DNA of 64,000 bases, from NCBI GenBank assembly GCA_050084515.1, contig CM114272.1, forward strand, positions 55,242,001 to 55,306,000. Reading direction: 5' to 3'. This document shows, one piece after another, positions 45,517 through 55,640 of this stretch. Every line of letters begins with the position of its first letter. The stretch's first letter is position 1. The DNA comes from Blasia pusilla. Taxonomy: Eukaryota > Marchantiophyta > Marchantiopsida > Blasiales. The notes under the pieces were generated by a model. It saw nothing but the letters and a program-made list of their open reading frames with translations. It was not told where the DNA came from and did not search any database. The translations under genes and the position numbers were made by a program.

Positions 45517-46440
45517 GCTGTCGACTGTCAGTTCTCGCTGCTCTTCGAAAGTGTTCTGTTGAAGTTCATACATCCTCAGCTCCAAGATTGTCTGAAATGG
45601 GAGAATTCTGAAACTGATGAGCCCACTTCGCTGTAAATTTGAGAATTCCACCTGGAAAAATCCCGTACCACCTCATTGATCCGAAGACATCTCTGACATT
45701 GAGTCGGATACCTTCAGTCTGTCTCACGACGTGCGCTGGTTCTTATAACTAATTAGTACAGTAGAGGACCTCGAGAGAGTCCACTTGTAAAATAATTTAG
45801 AAGTATATGGGAGCTGCTTATTTATTCCGGATATCCATTATTTCCCCCCTAGTAATTAGGGTCTATAATTTGATTTGAACGTAGCATATTAGAGTATGCA
45901 GGCTCTCCATTACCTCAGAGCAGAAGTTTGCGCGAGCTGACCGAGCTGACCTTGGATTGGAAGTCGTCCGAGCTAAACGCAGACGTTTGATGGAGCTAAC
46001 TCGTCGATCAAGTTACCATGTATTCAGAACGGCGTCCACGCTAAAAATTGCATGTATGTCACAAGCGCTCTTGCCGACTCCTACAGGGTATGAGCGACGT
46101 ACTCCTTTCTCATTTGGATTGCTTCATGAACTTCCATTTGTTATTTGTTTTGAGTTGTAAACGGAGAAGAATTTGCGTCTCCTCAAGATAACTTATATTA
46201 TTATTATAATCATAAAAATGTGTTTGAAGAATGAAAGTATAGTTAGGAGAAGTTTACTTAAACATTTTGAAACATTTTCTTGTTGTCTAATTTCACGTGT
46301 CAAACATAGTATCAAGAAGATATTCTTCCATAATAATGTAGATTACTGTTATGATGAAAAATTTTCCCTCTTCATTATTGGGGATCACATGCCTCTTTAC
46401 CCAATAGGAAGTTGATAGATAATTTTGGATGAGTAATTCA
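45517..46440. other. Downstream flank of LKR/SDH turning AT-rich
   Basis: The minus-strand frame 45253-45651 has one hydrophobic stretch but begins with GTG and overlaps the last LKR/SDH exon, so I do not accept it. From 46170 the DNA is AT-rich repeat. Confidence 0.45.
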
Positions 46441-46444
46441 AAAT

Positions 46445-46484
46445 TATACATTCATGCATCGCACGTGCGATGCATGAATGTATA
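46445..46484. repeat. Perfect 40-bp palindrome with Helitron-hairpin-like core
   Basis: The half-site TATACATTCATGCATCGCAC is followed directly by its reverse complement. Weaker symmetry continues for about 15 bases on both sides. The core GTGCGATGCAT equals the sequence next to the Helitron-like ends at 31110 and 58056. It may be two such ends fused head to head. Confidence 0.97.
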
Positions 46485-46489
46485 AATTA

Positions 46490-48740
46490 AAATTCATCAA
46501 AAAAATTATGAATTGTTACTATCTTGTTATGAGCTCCCAATCGGTATGGGTTTTCTCCTATTTGATCCCTTTACATCTATATTATCACGGGAGAGTACCT
46601 TCTTGATTAGCAAACACTTCTCTAGAAAATAGTTTGATCCTAAGTTACTAGGGATTAAACTTAAATTAAAAATTAAGAAATCTATCAAACAAGTAAGTAT
46701 ACCTTCGATAAACTAAACTTTGACTCCGACAATTAATAACCAAAGTAAAAAAAAAAAAATGAGGAAAAAGTGAGGAGTATTGGTTTAGGTAACTTTGTCT
46801 AGAAGAGAATGTTTGCATGGGGAATGAAACCCGGATTTAATTGACATACACATGGTAATAAAAAAATGAAATATAAAAGAAAACTAAAGCAAAGAAAAGA
46901 TACTTGAGGAACTTAACTCCTTAGTAGCGCGAAGAAATGAGAAATCTTATCTTGCTTGGTTAGGAAGATCAGATAGCATGCCCATGAGCCACTTTTCATG
47001 AAGCAATAAAAGTAGCTAGATCCCAAAATGTCTTCCATCGTAGGTAAAATTCACCTCTCAAACGATCTAGGAACAGTAAGGTAATCAAGTGGTTAGACAT
47101 CCATACAATCTTAATGGAATATCTAGGGAATGTAGCAAAATAAGTGACCAAGCTGCGAAAACAACTCCAGAAAGTTTGATCGTTGTGAGATGAGAAATGT
47201 CAAGTAGATCTTTTATGGATACTGTGATCATAAAGCTCTATATATAGTCACTCTCCCAATTGGAATGGTTGGGGCATGTGGACTTCGATCAAATTTCATA
47301 AATTAGGTACATGAAAGAGAGAATGTAGACTAGACGGGAACCAAACCTTGTACTTCTATAATAACTTTACATCAAGGTTGATGTGCAAGGACAATGATGT
47401 CTATATGATGAAAAACGTTAATTTTATCTATCAATGCGCGGAATATATAATTGGGAAAGGTCTTACTCGCAAAGATAATTGTCCAATTATGATCCAATGC
47501 AAAAAGGTGTATCTAAGGGAATTTATGAAAAGAGTATGGATGATATATTCCAAAATTGTGATTTTGAACATCTACTTATAAAACACTCTACTTTTGATCC
47601 ACATCAAATGAATCCCTCAAACCTAATGCTATAATCTCATAATTGAATCAAGTGACCAAAATAGGCATTCTAAAATAACGTAGACATAGGTGTGATTGGA
47701 AGACCTCAAAATATTACAAAGAAATAGTGCGACGAACCAACCTCATAATCATTTCACCTATGATGATGGGATAAATACTTCCACCTTCAAGATTGCACAA
47801 ATATAAAGTTTGTATTTGTGAAATGCCCATATTGGTGAGGTTAAATCCATACATCCATAGGAAAATTGTTCTGGTCTTTTTTTTTTTCTTTCTTTTCTAT
47901 ACCCAATCTCATGCCCCTCCCATTATCGTACCCCACCTCCTCTTGCCATCATTCCACCCTTCATGCCCCCGTCTCCCTTCCTCCCACGGCACCCTCTCCT
48001 TGCTCCCCTAGCCCTTACCCTACTCCTCTCCTATGCTCCCCAACCCTATCCCATCCCAAAGATATCATATATGTGCATACACATCGCTCATACATATAAA
48101 CACATATATTTCCTAATAACACAACACATAGAATATCACATCAATATAATATATATACCATCACATACATCAGAGGAGATTTAATAAATATCAGTTAGAA
48201 AACATAAGGCTCTTTGATTCATTGAATGAAAATGAAGCCAAACCCACCCTCAATTTAAGGGAATCCATATCTAATTCTCGACAACACCTTGCCCCAACCT
48301 ATGCTTAAAACTCAATTGTAGAAAGATAAGCCTCTCGAAGGTATCGTGTGATTGCATCACGATACCCAAATACATCGGTTGTCCTCGCCCTCGATCACAC
48401 ACCTTACTTGGCCCCGTAGGCATAAGTATCATTACCAACATCAAGGCCCTCTAAATATGTCAAAAGACACATAATAAGTAGCAACCTTCGAGAGAGCGAA
48501 ACTCATAAGTGAAATGGTGATCTATACACAACGATTACCTTTAAGGTAACCCGTTAATATCACCTCATAAAAGAGGAACTACAAAGATCCTTGATAGGCC
48601 TTGATGTAATCTTATTTATCTCTAAAAGTCATGAAAATGCCATCAAGGCTTCGAGATAGTGACCCATATCACCCCAACATACACAACAAGTTACTAACTA
48701 ATCAAGAACCTCAAAGAATGTTGTTACATCTTTTGTAGCT
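46490..48740. other. AT-rich repeat DNA without genes
   Basis: A pyrimidine-rich stretch of short CCCT/CTCC words at about 47870-48060 keeps several plus-strand frames open, but the peptides are low complexity. No transposase or polymerase is recognisable. Confidence 0.45.
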
Positions 48741-48744
48741 GATC

Positions 48745-49000
48745 AACGAGTATCGATAGGGTGCCTTTGGGGATATCGGAGGATAACCTCAAGAGGTCAA
48801 GAATGACCTATTGAGGACTAGGATAAGGTGAGAGAGCAGATTTTCCCTTATTTTGGACTCATTTGGAACCATATTTAAGGATTTACTATTTCACGTAAAT
48901 TTTTATTATGAGAATAATTGACTTTCTATTTTAGAAGTGATCCTTGATCCTCTATTTTAGTTCAAGAGTCAAGGAGATTATCTATGTGCACATGTCATCA
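48745..49000 (+). repeat. Dispersed repeat, partner of 7425-7690
   Basis: See the shared ordered words described for 7425-7690. Here it is followed directly by the second repeat block at 49060-49265, in what may be the original arrangement. Confidence 0.65.
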
Positions 49001-49059
49001 AGGAGAGAGATTGGGAGAGGGAAGGGACGGATATATCCAAGGGGACTAAGTTTGAGAAC

Positions 49060-49265
49060 TGAATCTCTCTTTGTTAAATCTCCTTGCATGAGATGACAGA
49101 ACTATGGTCCTTCTTGCCTTACATTGTGAGTAATCCAAAACTCTCACTAGGAGAATGGGTTTGATTTGACATGAGAGAGATATGGTGTGTGTGTAAGAAC
49201 TTTGTTATTCCATAGATTATTGGAGATATTTTTGGTACACAATCTATTGTTTATGGCAACTATTG
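49060..49265 (+). repeat. Dispersed repeat, partner of inverted copy 6965-7165
   Basis: The reverse complement of this block aligns with 6965-7165 over about 200 bases. No coding content is seen. Confidence 0.7.
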
Positions 49266-49269
49266 ACTA

Positions 49270-50100
49270 TCTACGAAATGCACAATTGATCGATAGAGTC
49301 TTTGAGACTCAACCTAAGACTTATGCTTCCAAAGCTCAAGGTTGAGAGTGAATCCAAATGAAGCAAGGAGAAAACTGTTTTTCATTTTGCAACATTGTCA
49401 TTAGTCATACCTGATTTGACTCTAAATTAAACTCTCCATAATCACCGTTCTTGTAGGATCATCGAAAGATCAACATGTCACTAAACAACTCAATTTGAAT
49501 CCCTTGACCCTTTTGCATATTAGATGCAAAAAACTCTTCTCACTCTTCAAGATATGATGTACTCGATGTCATTCTACTCCAATCAACTTGTATCCGATTT
49601 CTAATCCTAAGTCTCCATCGTGACTATGATAGAATTCTTAGATGTGAGAGTTGGTTGCTATTGTTGAACATCTTGAGTACCAATGGTATTGTGACGCTCA
49701 CTTGGAGTCCACTCTCAACGCTCCTTGGTGATTAAGATTGTGAAGCACACCAACTACATTGGCTCTTGGCTCCAAATGTACCTGCATCACATCTCAAGAA
49801 GATCATGTGTGTCTCTCCCGATCTCGTCTAACCTCGCCCCCAACAAAATGCTTTTAACACCTCACTACGCAAGGAAACTGCAAGTGTTTGAGAAATATCA
49901 TTTGTATCTAACACTTCTCAACTATGCCTAAGTTGACGACATTAAAGTGACCACCTAGACCGAGATTTTCAATTTGTTCCACCCTCGGATTGAAATGCAT
50001 GACAGGCACAAATTCCAAGGTCCGTGAAGTCTAAAGCATATGGTCTAGGCAGGGATCAGAATACTCCCGAATCTAAAGAGCATGCATTGCTTACAAAAAG
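49270..50100. other. Intergenic DNA, nothing recognised
   Basis: The plus-strand frame 49725-49931 is short and without family resemblance. Confidence 0.45.
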
Positions 50101-50101
50101 G

Positions 50102-50464
50102 TCAAGGCACCCTCCTGTATAGAATAACACTCCTATTCAACCAATTGGCCCCATCATCTGTCCTTAAATATGTTAAGGGACTTCCACACTTGTAAAATAG
50201 CCAAGATTTTGATCGCCCTTTAAGCAGCTGCATGGCTTTCCACAATTTTCTTGTAACAACTGCTACAGAGACTGAAATTAAGACATCCAGGAGAGCAAGT
50301 AGATACCCTAGACAGTACAATGCTTTGGTCGCAAAAGGGCTGTAATCCAGACCAAGTTGTGTAGCATTGTTAGGATAGAGCTCATAGCTGATCTGTGGGA
50401 GGTACAGGAGGAAGTTGAGTCCGAGGATCAAAGCACATGTAGAACTAATAAGCGCAGCTACCAT
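50102..50464 (-). CDS. Small predicted membrane protein, unidentified
   Basis: From the first ATG (50464) the frame gives 120 residues. Two strongly hydrophobic segments are visible: residues about 2-22 (ALISSTCALILGLNFLLYLP) and about 45-66 (YCLGYLLALLDVLISVSVAV). A short polar loop with YPNNAT separates them, and a basic stretch (RKLWKAMQLLKGRSK) follows. The frame stays open upstream to an acceptor-like AAATAG ending near 50513, so this may instead be the last exon of a spliced gene. I do not recognise the family. The sequence is not low complexity and lies just behind the PP2-A10-like gene on the same strand. Confidence 0.45.
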   Translation of the reverse strand: MVAALISSTCALILGLNFLLYLPQISYELYPNNATQLGLDYSPFATKALYCLGYLLALLDVLISVSVAVVTRKLWKAMQLLKGRSKSWLFYKCGSPLTYLRTDDGANWLNRSVILYRRVP

Positions 50465-50513
50465 ATTTTTAGGCTTTGAGCATCCACCATTTTTCTCTTC
50501 CAAATTTGCCTAT

Positions 50514-51662
50514 TTACGAGACTAGGTGTGGTAATCAGGTATATTTTACACTTTGATATGGCTCTGCAAATCATGAGATTCCCACTCTGGGTGGAGGTGA
50601 CACTGCCCAGAAATTGCTGAACGCTTCCGACTGTGTGGCTCTACTCAGAGATAGAACCTTCAGACTTTATGCAATGCAAATATAGTCCCCTCCAATTATC
50701 AACTCCAAAATGTTAACAAAATTACACACCTCGATTGCCTCAGAAAACAGTGAGACAGGCGAGGCAAGCCGAGTCTCTCCAGAAAATCCACTGGCCAAAA
50801 TTTCACAGGGCTGGCTTACAAATAAAAACAGTAGACCACTAGTGAGATGGTCAGATTAGCCAGGTGTAAACCTTTAAGACGATCACAATTCAAACTAGAG
50901 AAAGTCTCTGACATTATGACCTGCACTGAATTATCGCACAACAGTGCAGATGTACCTCTGGTAAAAACTCGTTGAAACCAATGACAAAATGATTAAACAT
51001 GAACTTACAGGCATTAGAAAGGTTGAACTACATTCATCAGGAATGAACAACTGTCATTCATGGTAGGGCTACAAAATTATCCAAAAGAAAATTTCCATGA
51101 TATCATTAGTATCCATCATTTGCAGACTGAATGCTCGAGTAGCTGTATAAGACAACAAATGCCTACAGCTCCTAGTAGATGAAAGATATATTTCAGTGAA
51201 GAGTTACAGGACAGCATGCAATCATGACACAAACATGTTTTTTTTTCAACAGTGCATTAAATCTGGAGTTTTTTTTGGAAAGAGAGAATCATAATTTAAT
51301 GAGGATATCTGGATCCCTAATTTTTCGATAGTTGTTAACATTTTTCATACAAAGTATATGCTGTACACACTAAGACTTGATAGATTATCTTTAGAGGTAG
51401 AGGATTGTCATGAAATTCTGATATACGTGTACAACCCTAAAAATTTATGTGACTGAAGTTTCAAGAACACTGCAGTTGGCTTACTACTTTTGAACCCAAA
51501 AAATGATGTGAGTTTAAAACCTACTGCAGTAGACATGCTACCTTTGAGCAAAAAATGACCATCTGTGGAAAGCACGAGTTTGATCTGAGATAATTGCAAG
51601 CACTTTGTTGCACCCAAAAGTTACTGAGTCATCCCAGTCCCAGAGAGATGTATGCGATGCAG
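50514..51662. other. Stretch between two minus-strand genes
   Basis: Probably the 3' untranslated region of the PP2-A10-like gene, then upstream or intronic sequence of the small membrane protein. No other gene is visible. Confidence 0.45.
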
Positions 51663-53660
51663 TCAAGAAGGCTCAGTGACACGGACAGGTCCAAGAAGTG
51701 TGTGTAAGCAGATTGCTAAACACATAGTCATGATCACCATGGCCCTATTGGCAGTAGCTTTTGCCAGCTCCCCTGTCTTGGTCACGATTTTCACAACTGT
51801 CGAAGGAGACGATTTCCCCTCCTTTTGGGCTTCTTTACACTTTCCCCGAAATGTATGGGATACTTTTGAGGAAACCACTTCCAAAGCTGAGCGAACAGCT
51901 TCGGAAGTCATAGTTCCAGCCACATCCAACACAAGAGCTCGATTGCTGGGCACAGCTAAAGTCCGTGACAGCCCGTCAACCCAATTTTGTGAACCTACAG
52001 AGGATTTTTCACTCCTTTCTATTGCCTTACCATTGACCTGACGATCTCTGCAAGGTAACAACACAACGTCTTCCACCTTGTCGGAGTCAAATCTCAGAGA
52101 AGTAGGATCTAAAGAACTTTCAGAGCTCTTCGTGCCTGGCCGTGCGAACCTTCGACCTTCACAGTCCTCTGGAGAAGATGCACATGGAAGAGGAAAGGAG
52201 ATGTCATCACAGATTTCGTTTCTCCCATGGGCCGGATCCTCACCCTCTTCCTCCGAATGCCCCTGCTCTGAGAGAGAGCAGGTGTTTTCCGTGGAGAGTG
52301 CCAATTTCTCGGGAGCACTGAGGGCACTATTCAATCCATGCACATAAAGCTCGGGTTCACTCTTAGGAGGTCCGGCTGGGCCCATAGACATCATTTCGTG
52401 CGAGGTCCGTATGAAGGTTTCAACTGCTCCATTGCATACTGAGGTGAGAATTTCCTTCACTGGCGTCCGATGTGTCGGCTTCACTACACTGGAAATCATT
52501 TCTTCATAGAAATTCACATCTCTTGTCCTTTCCAAGTAAACGGAGACAGCCGTTCCTACGAAGGACTCGATGCAGTCAGCGATGAAGGACTTCCCCTTAC
52601 TAGTAGAAATAAAATCAATCAATCCTTCAGGAAAACGGCCTCCTGAAGCAGAAGTTGCGGTACGTCTCTTCACTGTGTCTCCTGTGAAGCTATCCTCAAA
52701 GATTCCCTTGTCGTGAGACTCTTTCTCCTCAGCAGTTCTCCAATGCTCCCCAACTCCATTATCAGGTACATTCCTCCCCTTATGATTTCTATCTTGCGTA
52801 GCCTCTAATAAGGAGAAAACAAGGCTTCGTGCGGCACTTGCAACTACGGCAGACGCGAATCCTCGACCAGCCTCGCTGAAAAGCTTGCCCACCAGACGTT
52901 CCGGAAGCCCCTCCGCCTTTCCATCACTTCTTCCGCTTCTCTCGGTTGAAGACCTGCGCTTCACGTCTTCCTTGTCAAGATCCACCTCTTGGCCATCAAT
53001 TCGTAGAACGCTGTCACTTCTCTCCAAATGATTCCCCTTATTCGCCTTGGAATCACCACAGCTTTCAAGCTTGGCATCCCCGTCTTCAAACGCGTATAAG
53101 AATTGAGAGGCATCAGTATCTCCCGTCAATCGCGCTCTGTTTTCCTTCCACGAAAGTCGCTCATCAATGCCCTCTCTATACCCTGAATCTCCACTCTCTG
53201 GCAAACTTCTTGCCTTCCCTGCCTTGCGCAATGCCTGCCTCCCGAACGAAAGCTCTTCGGACAGCACGGGGCGGAACTCGCTCTCCTCAGAGATCGCTCG
53301 TCCACTTCCTGACAGGCTGCTAACCACTCCCTGGGTGACGGAACGACACAAGAGCGCCAAGGAAATTTGGAACTCTCGTGTGTGGCCAACCTTCAGCAAT
53401 TGCTTGAGACTCTGGGGCACCTCGTCATGGTCGGAGAGTAAGAAGGCATTCAGATCCTTCCATAGCAGCCCGGCACAGTCGCCTCCTTGCGCTGCGGCTT
53501 CAAGTAACGATGAAAGTGAGGAGAAGAATCTGTACAATTGTCTTCGCTTCCTCGTTACCGAAGGCGATGTGTAAATTCTGTAAGTCAGATAGCCTCCGGC
53601 ACCAACAGCACAACACGCTAGCAGAACATTCCTCCGCTGACGAGGTGTGGAGAGTACCAT
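51663..53660 (-). CDS. PHLOEM PROTEIN 2-LIKE A10 type membrane protein
   Basis: A single uninterrupted frame of 665 residues from the ATG at 53660. The longer open frame begins with TTG, so it is not used. Residues about 11-28 (VLLACCAVGAGGYLTYRIY) form an N-terminal hydrophobic segment, followed by SPSVTRKRRQLYRF and DEVPQSLKQLLK, as in Arabidopsis PP2-A10. Further matches are KLFSEAGRGFASAVVASAAR (about 250-285), ADCIESFVGTAVSVYLERT, CNGAVETFIRTSHEMM and RTLAVPSNRALVLDVAGTMT. The C-terminus ends with a second hydrophobic segment (VIMTMCLAICLHTLLG, about 642-657). Relatives have roughly 450 residues. The extra length is polar, low-complexity sequence at about 120-245 and 400-560. Despite its name this family lacks the PP2 lectin domain, and its function is unknown. 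Confidence 0.85.
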   Translation of the reverse strand: MVLSTPRQRRNVLLACCAVGAGGYLTYRIYTSPSVTRKRRQLYRFFSSLSSLLEAAAQGGDCAGLLWKDLNAFLLSDHDEVPQSLKQLLKVGHTREFQISLALLCRSVTQGVVSSLSGSGRAISEESEFRPVLSEELSFGRQALRKAGKARSLPESGDSGYREGIDERLSWKENRARLTGDTDASQFLYAFEDGDAKLESCGDSKANKGNHLERSDSVLRIDGQEVDLDKEDVKRRSSTERSGRSDGKAEGLPERLVGKLFSEAGRGFASAVVASAARSLVFSLLEATQDRNHKGRNVPDNGVGEHWRTAEEKESHDKGIFEDSFTGDTVKRRTATSASGGRFPEGLIDFISTSKGKSFIADCIESFVGTAVSVYLERTRDVNFYEEMISSVVKPTHRTPVKEILTSVCNGAVETFIRTSHEMMSMGPAGPPKSEPELYVHGLNSALSAPEKLALSTENTCSLSEQGHSEEEGEDPAHGRNEICDDISFPLPCASSPEDCEGRRFARPGTKSSESSLDPTSLRFDSDKVEDVVLLPCRDRQVNGKAIERSEKSSVGSQNWVDGLSRTLAVPSNRALVLDVAGTMTSEAVRSALEVVSSKVSHTFRGKCKEAQKEGKSSPSTVVKIVTKTGELAKATANRAMVIMTMCLAICLHTLLGPVRVTEPS

Positions 53661-54520
53661 CGCTCCGCCGCTGCTACGACAACAACAAAAACAACATTGG
53701 CCGCTACTCGTGTTCGCTTCCGATGAAACCAAAACAGGACCAGAATATATTCTCTCCCGGCGTCCTCCCCGACGACTCCTCCTCTCTCCTAAACCCTCCG
53801 CCCACGCCCCTCTCTCCTAATCTCCATGACTTCCTCCGAGCCCCAACAGCTCCCGTCCGCCGCTGCCACACTACTCGAACAGCGGCAGAGACACGGCGTC
53901 CGTCCGCTCCTTCCTCTCATCGACCACAGCAGCGGCCTCCAATCCCTCAAACACACGCCAACCTCAACCACCACACTCCTTCCAATCTCACTCTCCCCGA
54001 CCCCAACTTCCACCAGAATCAATCCGCTCCTCGCACCAATCAATCAATCCCGCCTCTCCTCCCTTCCCCTCCACTTCCACCACAAAAAATTCCTCTCTCA
54101 CGAACCCCAACCACACAATTCTCGTCCCTCCACTCAATTCCCTCCCAAGAACTACCGACACTCCCACGATCTCCACTGCACCGCCCACAGTTCAATTTCG
54201 CCCTATTTCCCTCCCACGAAGCACCGAATGAAAGCCACTTCCATAGCACTCCGCATCGGCGCCTGCCTCCGCCATCTCTACCCTCAAATCCTCCGTTCTC
54301 GTGGTTCCTTCGAATTACATGAGCTCCTCCCTCTCACACAAACACACACACAGACAGAAGACAGACACAGACAGAGAGAGGACCGACACATCAGCGGAGG
54401 TGACGGGCGGATCCGGTGTCGGTCTTCGCGAGAACGCGTGAGCCGCCACCGCGACAGATCAGCGGCGGTGACGGGTGCGTCCGGTCAGAGAGACGAGACC
54501 GGATGCTTTTAGGTTGGTAT
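53661..54520. other. CpG-rich 5' region of the PP2-A10-like gene
   Basis: The plus strand is very rich in C and T at 53750-54320 and keeps two frames open (53510-54322 and 53826-54512). Their peptides are proline-, serine- and histidine-rich and resemble no family, so I read the region as promoter and leader. A second gene starting divergently cannot be excluded. Confidence 0.4.
54335..54484. repeat. CA/CAGA-rich run and 66-bp spaced direct repeat
   Basis: CA dinucleotides at about 54336-54352 run into CAGACAGA-type words. A 34-base segment starting CGACACATCAGCGG at about 54385 recurs as CGACAGATCAGCGG at about 54451 with few changes. Confidence 0.85.
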
Positions 54521-55249
54521 TTATGGAGAGAGGTGGACACTTATCTTTTTCGTTTAGGGCGCCACAAAAGATTGTCATGATTTTTTTTTTAATCTACTAA
54601 AGGTGAACCGGTTTTGGGTTTCTTCACTAGAATAGAATAAGATATACTAACTTGGAGAAGACCAATACGGCGGGAGAAATTGTGTTTGGAGGGAGAAGAA
54701 ACGGCTAGCAAACCCAGGAGATAATTGGGGAGATGGTTTTTTCGGGTTATCTTTTTTCCCATCTCACATCCATCCGACGGTTGAGAAGTTCACATCTAAC
54801 AAATGAAAAAGTCTTGCATTCTGCAGCCTCTGCACTCGAAATTGACTACTAGTGAGGGTCGTAACGATTCATGGTTGGTCCAATTTTTCTCGATCGTACA
54901 ATTCAGTGACCTTTAGCATTGGCCGAGTATGGCTTCTCCTTTCTATTGCTCTCGATCTCCACATTATATGATTTCTTTATGAAGTGATTACTACCTGTAT
55001 TTGTAGACAACTCTGTAATTAAAAATTTAAAGTCAAGCATTGTAAATATAGGGTATTTTTTTCATGCCTTCCTTCAAAGTTCATCCCACCTATTTTTTAT
55101 TGTACCATTTGCATCGGAGGGGTTCCAATTCTTGATGTCCCAACAGGCTTTATCCACTATATCTCCCAAAGTCTTGGATGAAACTATTTTTTTGTAGAAT
55201 GACTTCATTTGTTTCCTCATCTAGAAGATTCTCGAGTGGCTTATGGGAT
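54521..55249. other. Intergenic DNA, nothing recognised
   Basis: AT-rich sequence with a T-run near 54580 and no plausible gene. Confidence 0.5.
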
Positions 55250-55640
55250 TATGAGATTCTCTCCTCAAGTTTTCTACAATTTCCCTCCTACCTTCTTTGC
55301 ACTTGTCCTTCCACTTCAGAGTTCTTACATGGGTTGGCCTTTTTGGAAACTTTTGTCTTGGCGATTAAAGAGGAGCTTGATCAACTTCTAGAGCTTATCT
55401 TTGTGAATTCGCATCAAATCAACTTTTTCAACATTCGTTCTGAGGCATCCTTTAACATTCATCAAGATTTTCTACATTCATATTCGGGTAAAGGAGCGCT
55501 CATATGGCTTACTGTTAATCTGATTACTCTTCCATTTTTTCTTCCTTGGAGTATAGTCTTAGCAGCTGTGCGGGTACGCCTTGGTCTTCCTCATTCTTCT
55601 TGCTTTCTTCTTTTGCTACATGTTAGATCTAACATTAAGA
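55250..55640 (+). repeat. Dispersed repeat, paralogue of 60110-60830
   Basis: The two segments share ordered words in the same orientation: TTCTTACATTGATTG/TTCTTACATGGGTTG, GCACCAAATCAACTTTTT/GCATCAAATCAACTTTTT, CTTCCATTTTGTCTTCCT/CTTCCATTTTTTCTTCCT and GTACGCCTTGG/TTACGCCTTGG. The plus-strand frame 55178-55753 (191 codons) runs through this copy, but the same frame is full of stops in the other copy. It could be part of a decayed retrotransposon. Confidence 0.75.

Noticed and set aside
45253-45651. A 132-codon minus-strand frame with one hydrophobic stretch
   Set aside because: It starts with GTG and overlaps the last coding exon of LKR/SDH on the opposite strand.
47866-48184. Overlapping plus-strand frames in pyrimidine-rich DNA
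   Set aside because: Low-complexity peptides produced by CCCT/CTCC runs. Three frames are open at once.
53661-53732. Extension of the PP2-A10-like frame by 24 codons
   Set aside because: It begins with TTG. The ATG at 53660 directly precedes the conserved N-terminal membrane segment.
53826-54512. A 228-codon plus-strand frame with an ATG
   Set aside because: The peptide is low complexity (P, S, T, H, Q) and turns into CAGA-repeat sequence. It is best explained by C/T bias.
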